A DNA stretch of 64,000 nt, taken from contig JAGYJW010000005.1 in the NCBI GenBank assembly GCA_018401435.1, positions 62,001 to 126,000 of the forward strand. The letters are read 5' to 3'. Made by a program: the position numbers and the translations under genes. Positions within the stretch are counted from its first letter, which is position 1, and each line of letters begins with the position of its first letter. The DNA comes from Deltaproteobacteria bacterium. Its GTDB lineage: Bacteria; Myxococcota_A; UBA796; UBA2385. The notes beneath the pieces were generated by a model. That model worked only from the letters and a program-made list of their open reading frames with translations, had not been told where the DNA came from and did no database searches. Below, piece by piece: positions 34,930 to 43,756 of the stretch.

Positions 34930-36060
34930 TCACGGCTGCTCGGCAGGAAGCCTGGGAGTGACGTCGCGGTTCCAATCCCGGTGGAAGGCGACGGTCAGCG
35001 CGTCGATGGCCACCATCGTCGTGTGGAGCTCCAGGCGCCAGGTGGCATCCCATGCCCCGTGCTTCCGGGCGTGAGCAGTGTAGTCTCCCCAGTGCCCGTC
35101 GGCCTTCTGCGAGGCGAGCAGGAAGCCGAGGCCATCGGTGTACGCCGGCAGGTCCACCGCGCGGATGTACCGCAGGCACGACACCAGCTCCGCCACGAGG
35201 TCAGGGTCGTTCCGCTCGATGTACTGATCCACGAGGAGGAGCAGGGCCGGCCGCAAGTACCGCAGCTCGTCCTCGTCGAACGGCTCCACATCCAGGTCGT
35301 CGCCGTAGTCGTATGGAGCGAAGACTTCGTGGGTCAGGTGGTAGACGTCCATCCGATCCATCTCTGCCGGCGGCGCGCGCCGGGCGATGAGGCCATCCTC
35401 CCGGGCGACAGCAAGTGGAAAGGGCTCGGCGAGGCCGAACCAGGCGTAGTAGCGATGAAACACGAGGCGCTGGAACGGTCCCCGCGTGGGCATGTGGTCG
35501 TTCAAGCGATCGTGAGCGCGTGCGATCTCGTGGCGGTAGAGGGTCGTGTCGAGCCCCTGCCGTTCGAGGAGGTAGGCGGCACGCAGGTACGAGGTAGCGT
35601 CCTGCTTGAAGACCGTGTCGTCCACCGTGAGCATGTCGTGGTACTCGGCCGTGCGCGTGACCTCGGCCAGGGAGTCGATATGGGCGAGGATACTCGCCTT
35701 CTCCGCCTCGTCCAGCTCGACGGCGCGGAGCCGTCCCCAGGCGTCGATCAGCTCGGCCAGCTTCTTCTTGCCCTTGATCCCGTGCCGACGCATCTCGGCC
35801 GGATCGGCGCGAAGCGGCTCCAACCAGGCTCGCGCGTTCTTGACGGCCAGGTGGTAGTCGCCCTCGTGGTGGACGAGCCACTCCGCGGTCGCCGAGTGCG
35901 TCGTGGGCGACCAGGCCTCGACACGGGGGCTGCGGGACCAGAGGATCGACGCGCAGACTGCGGTCAGGGTCAGGACGACCAGGCCGGCCCGTGGCCACCG
36001 CCGGGCGAGTCGCCGCCGTGCTGGGCCTTCGTCTCGTTCGCCGACCAGTCGCTGCGTCAC
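34930..36060 (-). CDS. Membrane-anchored helical protein, last gene of the thiol-redox operon
   Basis: 376 residues from a GTG at 36060 that overlaps the stop of the preceding gene (GTGA). A single transmembrane segment (about 20-40, AGLVVLTLTAVCASILW) places the remainder outside the cytoplasm. The body is alpha-helical and ends with LGFLLASQKADGHWGDY and a Trp/His-rich region reminiscent of alpha/alpha toroid (terpenoid-cyclase-like) folds; I do not recognise a family with confidence. It has only two cysteines, so it is not an obvious substrate of the disulfide enzymes. Its function is inferred only from the operon. Confidence 0.75.
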   Translation of the reverse strand: MTQRLVGERDEGPARRRLARRWPRAGLVVLTLTAVCASILWSRSPRVEAWSPTTHSATAEWLVHHEGDYHLAVKNARAWLEPLRADPAEMRRHGIKGKKKLAELIDAWGRLRAVELDEAEKASILAHIDSLAEVTRTAEYHDMLTVDDTVFKQDATSYLRAAYLLERQGLDTTLYRHEIARAHDRLNDHMPTRGPFQRLVFHRYYAWFGLAEPFPLAVAREDGLIARRAPPAEMDRMDVYHLTHEVFAPYDYGDDLDVEPFDEDELRYLRPALLLLVDQYIERNDPDLVAELVSCLRYIRAVDLPAYTDGLGFLLASQKADGHWGDYTAHARKHGAWDATWRLELHTTMVAIDALTVAFHRDWNRDVTPRLPAEQP

Positions 36061-37034
36061 AGCGGAACGAGGCGCGCCGGCTGACCGGCGATGAACGCCG
36101 CCGGACCCTCGGGGGTCGTCACGAAGACGGCGTTTCCCTTCGCCACGCCGAGGTCGAAGTCCACCCATCCCGCGATGTCCCTTCGGAGCAGATGCACACG
36201 AGCGGGCCCGCTCACGAGGATGTCGGTTCCCGACACCGAGAAGTCCGATGCCGTGTAGTCCTGCGCGAAGTGAGCGATCAGGCTGCCGCGGAGGAAGTCA
36301 GGTCCACGGAGCAGCAGCAGGCGGCCGTCGGCGACTTGGCCGTAGTTCTGGTGCCATCCATCCGCGACGATGAGGTCCTGCGTTCCGTCCTCGTCGAGGT
36401 CGGCCACGCCGAGTCCGCGGACGCCCCGAAGCGTCGGGAGCACCGTGCCCGAGGGCTGAAGCCGCAGATCTCCATTGGACAGCGGCTTGTCGCCGTAGAC
36501 CCGCCCGACCGCCACCTGTGAGCCGATCGGAAGCTGCGCTTCGGCCATGCGGCCACTGGACACCACCTCCAGTCGTCCCTCCGAGAGCCACCCCGCCTCC
36601 ACGGTGCGATCATCCGCGTACACCGCTATCCAGACCCTCCCGTCGATCACGGCAAGAGTGGGCACCTGGGCGCGGGGGGTTGCCCGCTCGTACAACAGCG
36701 TGGCTCCGAGCTCCGAGATCGCCCAGACCCTCGCCGGCGCGTCCCTGTCGTCGCGGCTGCTGCCTGTCGCGATCAGGGCCGTATCGCGTCCCCCGATGCG
36801 GCCCCTCGCGGCACGTTGCGGTGAGCCACCGAGGTCCCAGGTCAAGGTCGACCATCGCGCGGTGGACCCGACGACGCGGACGAGCTCGTCGATGCCGTCT
36901 CCGTCCACATCAGCGGCCGCGACGAGGTCCGCATCTTCGAGCAGGACGGCTTCGCCAGGAGACTGCGCTCCTGGCGTCGGCGTCGGCGTCGGCTCGCTGC
37001 ACGCCGCGGCCAGCCACCAGGCAGCCCCGATCAC
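36057..37034 (-). CDS. FG-GAP/VCBS-type repeat lipoprotein of the thiol-redox operon
   Basis: 325 residues from a GTG at 37034 overlapping the upstream stop (GTGA). A short lipoprotein signal, WWLAAAC, is followed by Thr-Pro repeats. Beta-propeller-type repeats with calcium loops follow: VAAADVDGDGIDELVRVV and LGVADLDEDGTQDLIVADGW. Such propellers bind ligands or partner proteins at the outer surface. Besides the lipid-modified Cys there is no other cysteine, so it would not itself need oxidation. Strict overlap with both neighbours argues that it is made with them. Confidence 0.8.
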   Translation of the reverse strand: MIGAAWWLAAACSEPTPTPTPGAQSPGEAVLLEDADLVAAADVDGDGIDELVRVVGSTARWSTLTWDLGGSPQRAARGRIGGRDTALIATGSSRDDRDAPARVWAISELGATLLYERATPRAQVPTLAVIDGRVWIAVYADDRTVEAGWLSEGRLEVVSSGRMAEAQLPIGSQVAVGRVYGDKPLSNGDLRLQPSGTVLPTLRGVRGLGVADLDEDGTQDLIVADGWHQNYGQVADGRLLLLRGPDFLRGSLIAHFAQDYTASDFSVSGTDILVSGPARVHLLRRDIAGWVDFDLGVAKGNAVFVTTPEGPAAFIAGQPARLVPL

Positions 37035-39265
37035 CGCAGGATCTCCTCGGCCGCGACCTCCAGGGCGCGCTGCTTCGACTCGTCGTAGCCCTCCGTCCTC
37101 CGCCGGATCACGCCGTCCCTCCCGATCCACCACGTCGACGGCACCGGGCCGGCGTCGAAGCGCGCCATCAAGACACGGGACGGATCGAGCCCGATCGGGA
37201 AGGACACGGCGACGGACTCCAGGAACGAGCGAGCCCGAGGAAGCTGCTCGTCGACGTTGATCCCAACCACCAGCAGCTCCGGGTGCGCGTCGGCGAGCGC
37301 CTGGAGCGCGGGCATCTCCTTGCGGCACGGCCCGCACCAGCTCGCCCAGAACGTCAGGATCGCGGGCCTGCCCCGGAGGTCCGCGCGGGTGAGCCGTCCG
37401 CCGTCGAGGGTCTCGACCTCGAAGTCCAGCAGCACATCGCCCACCTTGCCGCCGGGGTGATGGTCGACCACCTCCGGCGCCGGACCTCGGCAGCATCGGT
37501 ACCCGGTGGCGTCGTCGGCGTCGAAGGGGCTGACGTCCTTCTTGAAGTACCCGCAGCGCGCGGATTCACCCGAGAAGTAGCTCCCGCCCTTCAGCCCGGC
37601 CGTGCCAGCGGTGAGCCCCACCCACTCCTTGGTCAAGCCCTCCAGGTCGTAGACCCCGGACGCAGAGACACAGCGCGGATGGTCGCCCGTCCGAAGCTCC
37701 CCCGGCTCGTCAGGATTGCGCTCCGTGACGCACCATCCGGGCTGCCGCCATCGGCCGTAGGGGTGGGGGTTGCCCGAGAGGTCGTCGCTGAAGTCGCCGT
37801 CTCCGTCCTCGTCCCGGGCCACCTCACCGGTGCAGGCCGTCAGCCACTCCCCCTCGGTGCACAGCCGCATCCCCCGGCTCTGGCACGCCTCGGAGGCCTG
37901 GTACCAGGTGACACCCCGCGCCGGCTCCACACCGGGTCTGGGGACGCCCGCTGCAGGGGCCTCGAAGGCATCGATCGTGAACTCGCCGTGGGGACCGTCG
38001 AGGGTCACGCTGGCGGGAGCGGAGACCTCACCTGTCACCTCCCCGCGCAGCTCCACGTCGAGGAGGATGCGCTCCGTTCCGGTCGCCGCCTTCAGCGCGT
38101 CGACGACCGCTACCAGCGCCTCCGCGGGCTGGGCACCGGACAGCTTGCGCCCGTTGACGAAGGAGTTCGGCGTACCCGTCACGCCGAGGGAAGCCGCCAC
38201 CTCGGTGTCCTTCGAGACCTTGGCCCGGGTCTCCGGATCCGAGAGGCACGCGCGGAAGGCGGTGAGGTCCAGGCCGACCTCGGCCGCGTAGCCGTCGATC
38301 TCGGTGTCCGAGAGCCGCGCCGAGTGCTCGAAGAGCGCGTCGTGCATCTCCCAGAATCGGCCCTGCCGATGCGCGCAGACCGCGGCCCAGGCGGCCGCGC
38401 ACGCCCTGGGGTGCATGTCCTTCTTGATGCCGGTGGCGTTGCACTCCGAGTGCATGGGGAAGTGGTACCAGGCGACCCGGACGTCACCCGGTCGTTCGGC
38501 CAGGAGGGCCTCGACGCTCCCGGCGAGCTTCCGGCAGTAGGGGCACTGGAAGTCCTCGAACAGTACGAGGGTGACGGGTGCCGTGGCCGGTCCCCGGGTG
38601 GGGACGTCGGGTCCGATCGGGATGTCGCCGCCGACGTGGTTCAACACCACCCGCTTCGTCTCGCCCGTCCGGCTGGCTTCGACACCGACAGGGGCGACCT
38701 CGGGATGGACGCCGACGGCCTCCAGGGCCTCGGCCACGGCCTGGTCCGCGTTCGGCTGGGGCGCTGGCCAGGCCAGGGCGATGGCGAGCGTCCCCGCGGC
38801 GACCACCGGGAGGAGCAGGGCATCGGCCGGTGCCGGACGAGGCCGGCGCAGAGCGGCAGGTGCCAGGGCGACTCCGAGGACGAGCACCAAGATGTTGAGG
38901 CCGTCCATCACGAGGCAGTACCGGCACACCTGGCCGACGCTCACCAGCATGTGGTAGAGCAGCCAGCCACCCAGCACGAGCCCCAGGCCGCCGGCCAACG
39001 CGGCGAGCAGAGCGACGCGCTCGCGGGGCAGCACGAGCGCCGCGACCGCGAGGAACAGGTACATCGGGACGGCGGGGGCGCTGACCGGCACCCCTACGAG
39101 TGTCGACCAGTCGCTCGCCAGGACCGCGCCGCATCCTCCCTCCGGACCGCAGAGCAGGCCGGGCTGCAGCGTCTCGGCCACGGCGTCGTGGTGCAGACCG
39201 ACCAAGTAGAGCGCCCACCCTGCGGCCAGGAGACAGACGACGACAAAGGCGGTGCGCAGCTTCAC
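37031..39265 (-). CDS. Four-module VKOR-DsbA-SUMF1-TlpA fusion protein
   Basis: 744 residues from a GTG at 39265 (GTGA overlap). Residues 1-165 are a VKOR domain with its loop cysteines 39/45 and quinone-side CRYC at 114-117. Residues 205-400 are a DsbA-like thioredoxin with CPYC at 241-244 and a cis-Pro in TGTPNS. Residues 405-592 are a SUMF1/formylglycine-enzyme-like domain (VTWYQASEACQSRGMRLCTE, GYRCC) lacking the FGE active-site cysteine pair. Residues 600-744 are TlpA-like with WCGPC at 643-647. VKOR would reoxidise DsbA using quinone; TlpA may reduce or accept electrons. All soluble modules face the periplasm. I know of no standard protein with this order. Confidence 0.88.
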   Translation of the reverse strand: MKLRTAFVVVCLLAAGWALYLVGLHHDAVAETLQPGLLCGPEGGCGAVLASDWSTLVGVPVSAPAVPMYLFLAVAALVLPRERVALLAALAGGLGLVLGGWLLYHMLVSVGQVCRYCLVMDGLNILVLVLGVALAPAALRRPRPAPADALLLPVVAAGTLAIALAWPAPQPNADQAVAEALEAVGVHPEVAPVGVEASRTGETKRVVLNHVGGDIPIGPDVPTRGPATAPVTLVLFEDFQCPYCRKLAGSVEALLAERPGDVRVAWYHFPMHSECNATGIKKDMHPRACAAAWAAVCAHRQGRFWEMHDALFEHSARLSDTEIDGYAAEVGLDLTAFRACLSDPETRAKVSKDTEVAASLGVTGTPNSFVNGRKLSGAQPAEALVAVVDALKAATGTERILLDVELRGEVTGEVSAPASVTLDGPHGEFTIDAFEAPAAGVPRPGVEPARGVTWYQASEACQSRGMRLCTEGEWLTACTGEVARDEDGDGDFSDDLSGNPHPYGRWRQPGWCVTERNPDEPGELRTGDHPRCVSASGVYDLEGLTKEWVGLTAGTAGLKGGSYFSGESARCGYFKKDVSPFDADDATGYRCCRGPAPEVVDHHPGGKVGDVLLDFEVETLDGGRLTRADLRGRPAILTFWASWCGPCRKEMPALQALADAHPELLVVGINVDEQLPRARSFLESVAVSFPIGLDPSRVLMARFDAGPVPSTWWIGRDGVIRRRTEGYDESKQRALEVAAEEILR

Positions 39266-39903
39266 CGCAGCGCCCGCGTCGCCTGGCGCGGCATCAGGGC
39301 CCTCACGTCATCGCCGAAGCCCTGGTCCTGGCCGGTGATCGTGCCGCCGCCGTCCACGAAGTAGTAGCGCGGGACGGAGCTGCCGCCGCCAATCCAGGTG
39401 GCTACGGCCGCCTCGTCGGCGACGAGGACTGGGCCCGTGATCCCGGTCTGCCTGACCTTGCGCAGCTCCGCCTGCCGCCCCGCGTCCCGGTCGTCGACCA
39501 CCACGTCGACCACCTCGAGGGTAGGGTGTTCCCGCTCCAGCTCCACCAAGGTGAGCAGGCTCTGCGTGCAGATCCCGCACCATGACGCCATGAACGCCAG
39601 GAGGTGCGCCTCGGGGCAGGTCCCCTCGCCGAGCTGGCTGGAGAGCGACCGGCGCGCCCCCGACTCCAGGTTGGCCAGCTCCAGGGCCGGGGCATCGGTT
39701 CCGGTACGAGGCGTCTCGGCGCCTGGCGCCAGCTGGGCGGCCGACCCGGTCTCACCTTCGCGGCCAGGGCCTTCACCATCACGCTCTTCGGCCTCGTCCT
39801 CGGGGTCGCCGCCGTCGCGCTGGTCGGGGTCGGTTCCGGCGACCTGCTCGCCTTGGTCGCAGGCACCGAGGGCTGCGAGGAGTATCCAAGTCAGCCGCAG
39901 CAT
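39262..39903 (-). CDS. TlpA-like thioredoxin lipoprotein
   Basis: 213 residues. ATG 39903 gives a lipoprotein signal (ILLAALGAC, Cys15), then a 60-residue acidic, Gly/Glu-rich linker, then a TlpA/ResA-type thioredoxin with active site WCGIC at about 108-112 and the PRYYFVDGGG segment where the cis-Pro is expected. The Ile in WCGIC is unusual; TlpA proteins normally have WCxPC, and loss of the Pro usually changes the redox potential. It overlaps the preceding gene by 13 bp and the following one by four. Confidence 0.85.
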   Translation of the reverse strand: MLRLTWILLAALGACDQGEQVAGTDPDQRDGGDPEDEAEERDGEGPGREGETGSAAQLAPGAETPRTGTDAPALELANLESGARRSLSSQLGEGTCPEAHLLAFMASWCGICTQSLLTLVELEREHPTLEVVDVVVDDRDAGRQAELRKVRQTGITGPVLVADEAAVATWIGGGSSVPRYYFVDGGGTITGQDQGFGDDVRALMPRQATRALR

Positions 39904-41714
39904 CGGAATCCCGTGCGCGGGCTCGCGTAGCCCGGTCCGAAGGTGTCGTTTCGCCGGTAGCACCGGGCGTGGTCGTCCGAGGTGTCCCAGGCACCGCCCA
40001 GCAGCACCGCCGACTCCGGCGTGGTCCCCGCCCACTCCTCCAGGTTGCCGGTCAGGTCGTACACCCCGGTAGCCGTCACACAGCCCGGCATCTCACCCGT
40101 GTACACGGGCCGGAAGGCGTCCCCCTCCTTGCCGTCCCAGCACCTGCCCCGCTCGTGGTGGTCGCCGTACGGGTAGGCCGTGCCCTCGACCATGTCGTCG
40201 GCGAACTGCCCGTTGTTGTTGTCGTCGACGGCGCGGGCTCCCTGGCAGGCGCTCACCCACTCCTCCTCGGAGCAGAGCCGTCTCCCTGCCTTCTCGCAGG
40301 CATCCTTCGCCTGGTACCAGCTCACCCGCAACGACGGGATCTCGTGCTTGCCGACGACGGCGGATCCGTCACGGATGGCGGCCTCGAAGGTGTCGATCCG
40401 GAACGAGAGGCCGTCGTGGGCGATCTCGCGGACGAGCGGAACGTCGTCCGCGACGGGCGCGATCTTCGCCGGGCCCTCCCGCAGGGCCTGGGCGGCGAGC
40501 GCGGCTTGCTTGGGATCGGCGCCCAGCGCCCTCTCGATCGCCCGAGCCATCACCTCCGCCGACGATCCCGAGCGGTACAGCTTGCCGTCGATGTAGATGC
40601 GCGGCGTGCCGTGGATGTCGAGGCCCTTCCCGACCTGCGCGTCGTGGCGGACGGCCTCCAGGGAGCCCGGGGAGGCCATGCACGCGTCGAAGCGCCCCAG
40701 GTCGGCGCCCGCCGTCTCCGCGTAGGTCCGGAGGTACTCCGCCCCGAGCTGGTGCTGGTTCTTGTACGCGAGGTCGTGGAAGGCCCAGAACAGGCCCTGC
40801 TCCTTGGCACACACGGCGCCCCGCGAGGCATTGCAGGCCTCCCGGTGCTTGCGGTTCTTGACGCCCGGGTTGCATGCCGGGTCCATCGGGAAGTGCTTGA
40901 AGACGAACAAGACGCGGTCGCCGTAGGTGGCCTCCAGGCGGGCCAGCTCCGACGCCATGCGCTTGCAGTACCCGCACTCCAGGTCGCCGAACTCGACGAC
41001 GGCCACCGTGGCCTCCGGGTTTCCGATCCAGGCATCGTCCGGATCCAGGGAGAAGCTCGCTTCGTTGTCGTCCTCGGTCTTCACGGTGAACTGCAGGAGG
41101 GGGGCCTCGCCGGCGGGGTCCTTGCGGACACCTTCGTTGGCGTCGGCGATCTCGACCCGTTCGTGGCCGAGCAGCGTAGAGCGATAGAGCCGCTCGCCCC
41201 CCGCCGCGACCAGGAGCAGTCCGACGTGCACGATCCCGGCCAGCAGCACCGCGTTCCGGTCCGGCACCCGCGGCCGACCTCCGAGCAGGCCGAGCACGAG
41301 GATTCCGGCATTCACGGCGTAGAGCCGCATGCACCACGCGCAGACGAAGCCCAGCTCCGTCTTGGACACGTAGAACAGGAAGGCCGAGTACAGCACCGCG
41401 AAGCCGCCGGCCAGCACCACCAGGGCCCTCGCGCCGGGCCGGTCGCGGAGTGCCTGCAGCGCGAGCACGAGCACGGTCAGGTAGAAGGCGATGGCGAGGG
41501 TCGCGATGGGGACGCCGAGAAGCTCGCTGTGGGCGCTGGTGTTGACGATGTCGCAGTTGACCTCGGCGGACTCGACGCAGCCGATGAGCTCGCCCTGCCC
41601 CGTGCCGTAGAGCTGGTTGTCGTGGTGCCAGGTCATCAGCCCACCCACGAACACGCCGAACAGGGTGAGCGGGACGAGCAGCCAGAGGCCGACCGGGCGG
41701 AGTCGCTCCTTCAT
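39891..41714 (-). CDS. VKOR-DsbA-SUMF1 fusion protein
   Basis: 607 residues from ATG 41714, which overlaps the stop of the first operon gene (ATGA). VKOR domain: loop cysteines 46/54, and CAWC at 125-128 in the quinone-side helix. DsbA-like domain: CGYC at 247-250 and a FVFKHFPMDPACNPG segment shared with its paralogue. SUMF1-like domain at the C-terminus: LRVSWYQAKDACEKAGRRLC, GVYDLTGNLEEW and the end GFRCC. It is a paralogue of the 744-residue protein without the TlpA module, so the two probably arose by duplication. It lacks the FGE catalytic cysteines as well. Confidence 0.88.
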   Translation of the reverse strand: MKERLRPVGLWLLVPLTLFGVFVGGLMTWHHDNQLYGTGQGELIGCVESAEVNCDIVNTSAHSELLGVPIATLAIAFYLTVLVLALQALRDRPGARALVVLAGGFAVLYSAFLFYVSKTELGFVCAWCMRLYAVNAGILVLGLLGGRPRVPDRNAVLLAGIVHVGLLLVAAGGERLYRSTLLGHERVEIADANEGVRKDPAGEAPLLQFTVKTEDDNEASFSLDPDDAWIGNPEATVAVVEFGDLECGYCKRMASELARLEATYGDRVLFVFKHFPMDPACNPGVKNRKHREACNASRGAVCAKEQGLFWAFHDLAYKNQHQLGAEYLRTYAETAGADLGRFDACMASPGSLEAVRHDAQVGKGLDIHGTPRIYIDGKLYRSGSSAEVMARAIERALGADPKQAALAAQALREGPAKIAPVADDVPLVREIAHDGLSFRIDTFEAAIRDGSAVVGKHEIPSLRVSWYQAKDACEKAGRRLCSEEEWVSACQGARAVDDNNNGQFADDMVEGTAYPYGDHHERGRCWDGKEGDAFRPVYTGEMPGCVTATGVYDLTGNLEEWAGTTPESAVLLGGAWDTSDDHARCYRRNDTFGPGYASPRTGFRCCG

Positions 41715-42208
41715 CGCAGCGCTCCGTACGCCGCGTCCAGCTCCGTGAAGCCCCGCTCCCGGCTGTAGCCGGTGTGCTGCCACGCGAGGCTGCCCTCCCC
41801 GTCGAAGAGGAACATCGTGGGCATCGAGATCACTCCGTACCGCCCGAGGTGGCGGGCCTCCGGATCGAAGGCGACCGGCAGGTCGAAGGCGACGCTCTTC
41901 ATGAAGCGCTCGGCGTCGGCCCGCTGCTTGTCCACGCTCACGGCGTAGATCGCCACGTCGGGGTGCGCCGAGCCCCACTCGGAGAGCGCTGGCAGCTCCA
42001 GGCGGCAGGGTCCGCACCAGCTCGCCCAGAACGCCAGCAGGACGGGGCGGCCGGCATGCTCGGACAGCCGGAAGGTACCCCCGTCCCGCAGGGGAATCTC
42101 GACGTCGGTGGCGTGCTCGTCAAGGCCGGCAGACTTCGCGGCCTCGAAGACCTCGACGGGGATCATCTCGGGGGCGGCCAGAGCGGTGGCGGTGAACAGG
42201 ATCCACAT
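41711..42208 (-). CDS. TlpA-like periplasmic thioredoxin, first gene of the thiol-redox operon
   Basis: 165 residues with a very short export signal (MWILFTATALAAP) lacking positive charges, then a TlpA fold: LLAFWASWCGPCRLELPALS with WCGPC at 64-68, and GVISMPTMFLF containing the cis-Pro. The sigma-54 element at 42222-42236 predicts transcription starting at about 42210, which leaves almost no leader before ATG 42208. Either the mRNA is leaderless or the real start is a downstream Met (residue 15), which would remove the signal. Divergent from the histidine kinase gene. Confidence 0.85.
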   Translation of the reverse strand: MWILFTATALAAPEMIPVEVFEAAKSAGLDEHATDVEIPLRDGGTFRLSEHAGRPVLLAFWASWCGPCRLELPALSEWGSAHPDVAIYAVSVDKQRADAERFMKSVAFDLPVAFDPEARHLGRYGVISMPTMFLFDGEGSLAWQHTGYSRERGFTELDAAYGALR

Positions 42209-42221
42209 GTCCAGTCCCCAA

Positions 42222-42236
42222 GCAAGATGCGTGCCG
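42222..42236 (-). promoter_or_regulatory. Sigma-54 promoter of the thiol-redox operon
   Basis: Minus strand from 42236: CGGCACGCATCTTGCTTGG. It matches GGCACG-N4-TTGC at every fixed position except the first T of TGGCAC. It lies in the interval divergent from genes for a histidine kinase and an NtrC-type sigma-54 activator, which makes that pair the natural regulator of the six-gene operon. Confidence 0.85.
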
Positions 42237-42246
42237 CCTGGGAAGC

Positions 42247-42283
42247 GGCATGCCTGCGAGAGCGTGAGTAGGTCCATGTACAT
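42247..42283. promoter_or_regulatory. Two short palindromes upstream of the sigma-54 promoter
   Basis: GGCATGCC (42247-42254) and ATGTACAT (42276-42283) are perfect 8-bp palindromes within 60 bp of the -24 element. They are closer to the promoter than typical enhancer sites but could bind the divergently encoded activator. Short palindromes like these also occur by chance. Confidence 0.3.
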
Positions 42284-42313
42284 TCCTGCCACAGTGCTGT
42301 ACCTTGTGTGCTC

Positions 42314-43756
42314 ATGCGCCTCTCCCTCCGAATGACCGCCAGCCTCGCGATGACCGGCCTCTTTACCTTCGGGTCCTTCGGCGCGTGGCTGGTCGTCCGC
42401 GAACAGCGCGATCTTCGCGTTGCGGCCGAGCGCGAGATGGCGTTCCTGGGAACCAGCCTTCGGGTCGGCGTGGAGAACGCCATGCGGGACCGCCAGGTCG
42501 CCGATGTCGACGAGGCTGCGCTGCGACTGGAGGGTGTGGACACCTGGCTGGACGTCTGGGTGCACGACGCCGACGGGGCCGTCGTGTCGGCGCCCGGGGG
42601 CCTGCCCGTTGGCGCGCTGGAGGGCGCGCTGCACGACCTCGCCGCGAGCGCGGCCGAGGCGTCGGCTCCGCGGCTGTTGTGGTGGCCGGAGGAGGCTCCG
42701 ACGGCGCTCCTGGTGGTCACTCCGCTCATGACGGACGATGGGGACCTGATCGGGACGCTGGGCTTGCGGCGCCCCGTCGACGACCTCGACCGCGACCTGC
42801 GCTGGACGGCCGGCGCGGCGCTGATGGTGGTCGGCGTGTTCGTGCTGATGTCCTCGGTGCTGGGCCTCGCGATCGGCGAGGTGCGACTGGGCAGGCCGCT
42901 GCGGGAGCTGACGGCGGCCATGCGTGGGCTGCGGCTGGAGGGGGCGACCGGGACGCTGGACGAGGGGGGAGACGACGAGCCGAGGGAGATCGCCACCGAG
43001 TTCAACCGGATGGTCCTCGACCTTCGCTCCGAGCGTGCAAGGGCCGACGCGGAGGCGGCCGCGAGGCGTGAGGCCTTGAACCAGCTCTTCGCGGCCGATC
43101 GCCTCGCTTCGGTAGGCCAGCTCGCGGCGGCTCTCGCGCACGAGGTCGGATCCCCGTTGCAGGTGCTCCACGGCCGGGCACGGGCCCTCGAGGTCGACGC
43201 GGAGGACTCAGACCGCACCCGGCGGCACGCGGCGGTGCTCGTGCGCGAGACCGAGCGCATCGCCCGGATCGTCGAACGGCTCCTGTCGCTCACGCGCCGC
43301 TGCGACGACGAGCCGCGGGGTGTGGACCTGCTGGAGGTGGTCGCCCGCGTGGTGGAGCTGGTGGAGGTCGATGCGCGCCGCGACGCCATCGAGCTGCGGG
43401 TCACCGGCGCCGCCCCCCCGGTCGTCGCCAGGGCAGACCGCCTGGAGCAGGTCGTCCTCAACCTCTTGCTGAACGCCATGGCGGCGTCCAGGCCGGGCGG
43501 GCGCATCGGTGTGCGGGTCGAGGGCGGACCGGGAGAAGCGCGCCTCGTCGTCGAGGACGACGGCCGTGGGATGACCCCCGAGGTGGCCGACCGCTGCTTC
43601 GAGCCCCTGTTCACGGCGACACCGGGCGGCACCGGGCTCGGGCTCGCCGTCGTCCGGAGCATCGTCGAGGAGCACGGCGGTCGGGTGAGCTGCACCTCGG
43701 AAGCCGGCAAGGGGGCACGCTTCGTCGTGTCCCTTCCGGCCGGCGAGGCGACCTGA
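42314..43756 (+). CDS. Membrane sensor histidine kinase of the thiol-redox island
   Basis: 480 residues from ATG 42314 (a GTG at 42308 is an alternative). Two transmembrane helices (about 8-28 and 166-188) enclose a 135-residue periplasmic sensor without cysteines, so it does not sense redox by its own thiols. A HAMP-like linker is followed by the H box with His276 (LAHEVGSPL), the N box NLLLNAMAAS, DDGRGM and GGTGLGLAVV. It is an NtrB-type kinase for a sigma-54 activator; the downstream regulator gene starts inside its stop codon (TGATG), so the two are translated together. Confidence 0.92.
   Translation: MRLSLRMTASLAMTGLFTFGSFGAWLVVREQRDLRVAAEREMAFLGTSLRVGVENAMRDRQVADVDEAALRLEGVDTWLDVWVHDADGAVVSAPGGLPVGALEGALHDLAASAAEASAPRLLWWPEEAPTALLVVTPLMTDDGDLIGTLGLRRPVDDLDRDLRWTAGAALMVVGVFVLMSSVLGLAIGEVRLGRPLRELTAAMRGLRLEGATGTLDEGGDDEPREIATEFNRMVLDLRSERARADAEAAARREALNQLFAADRLASVGQLAAALAHEVGSPLQVLHGRARALEVDAEDSDRTRRHAAVLVRETERIARIVERLLSLTRRCDDEPRGVDLLEVVARVVELVEVDARRDAIELRVTGAAPPVVARADRLEQVVLNLLLNAMAASRPGGRIGVRVEGGPGEARLVVEDDGRGMTPEVADRCFEPLFTATPGGTGLGLAVVRSIVEEHGGRVSCTSEAGKGARFVVSLPAGEAT

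Noticed and set aside
37031-41714. SUMF1 domains read as active formylglycine-generating enzymes for sulfatases
   Set aside because: The paired active-site cysteines are not in the required positions and no sulfatase gene is nearby.
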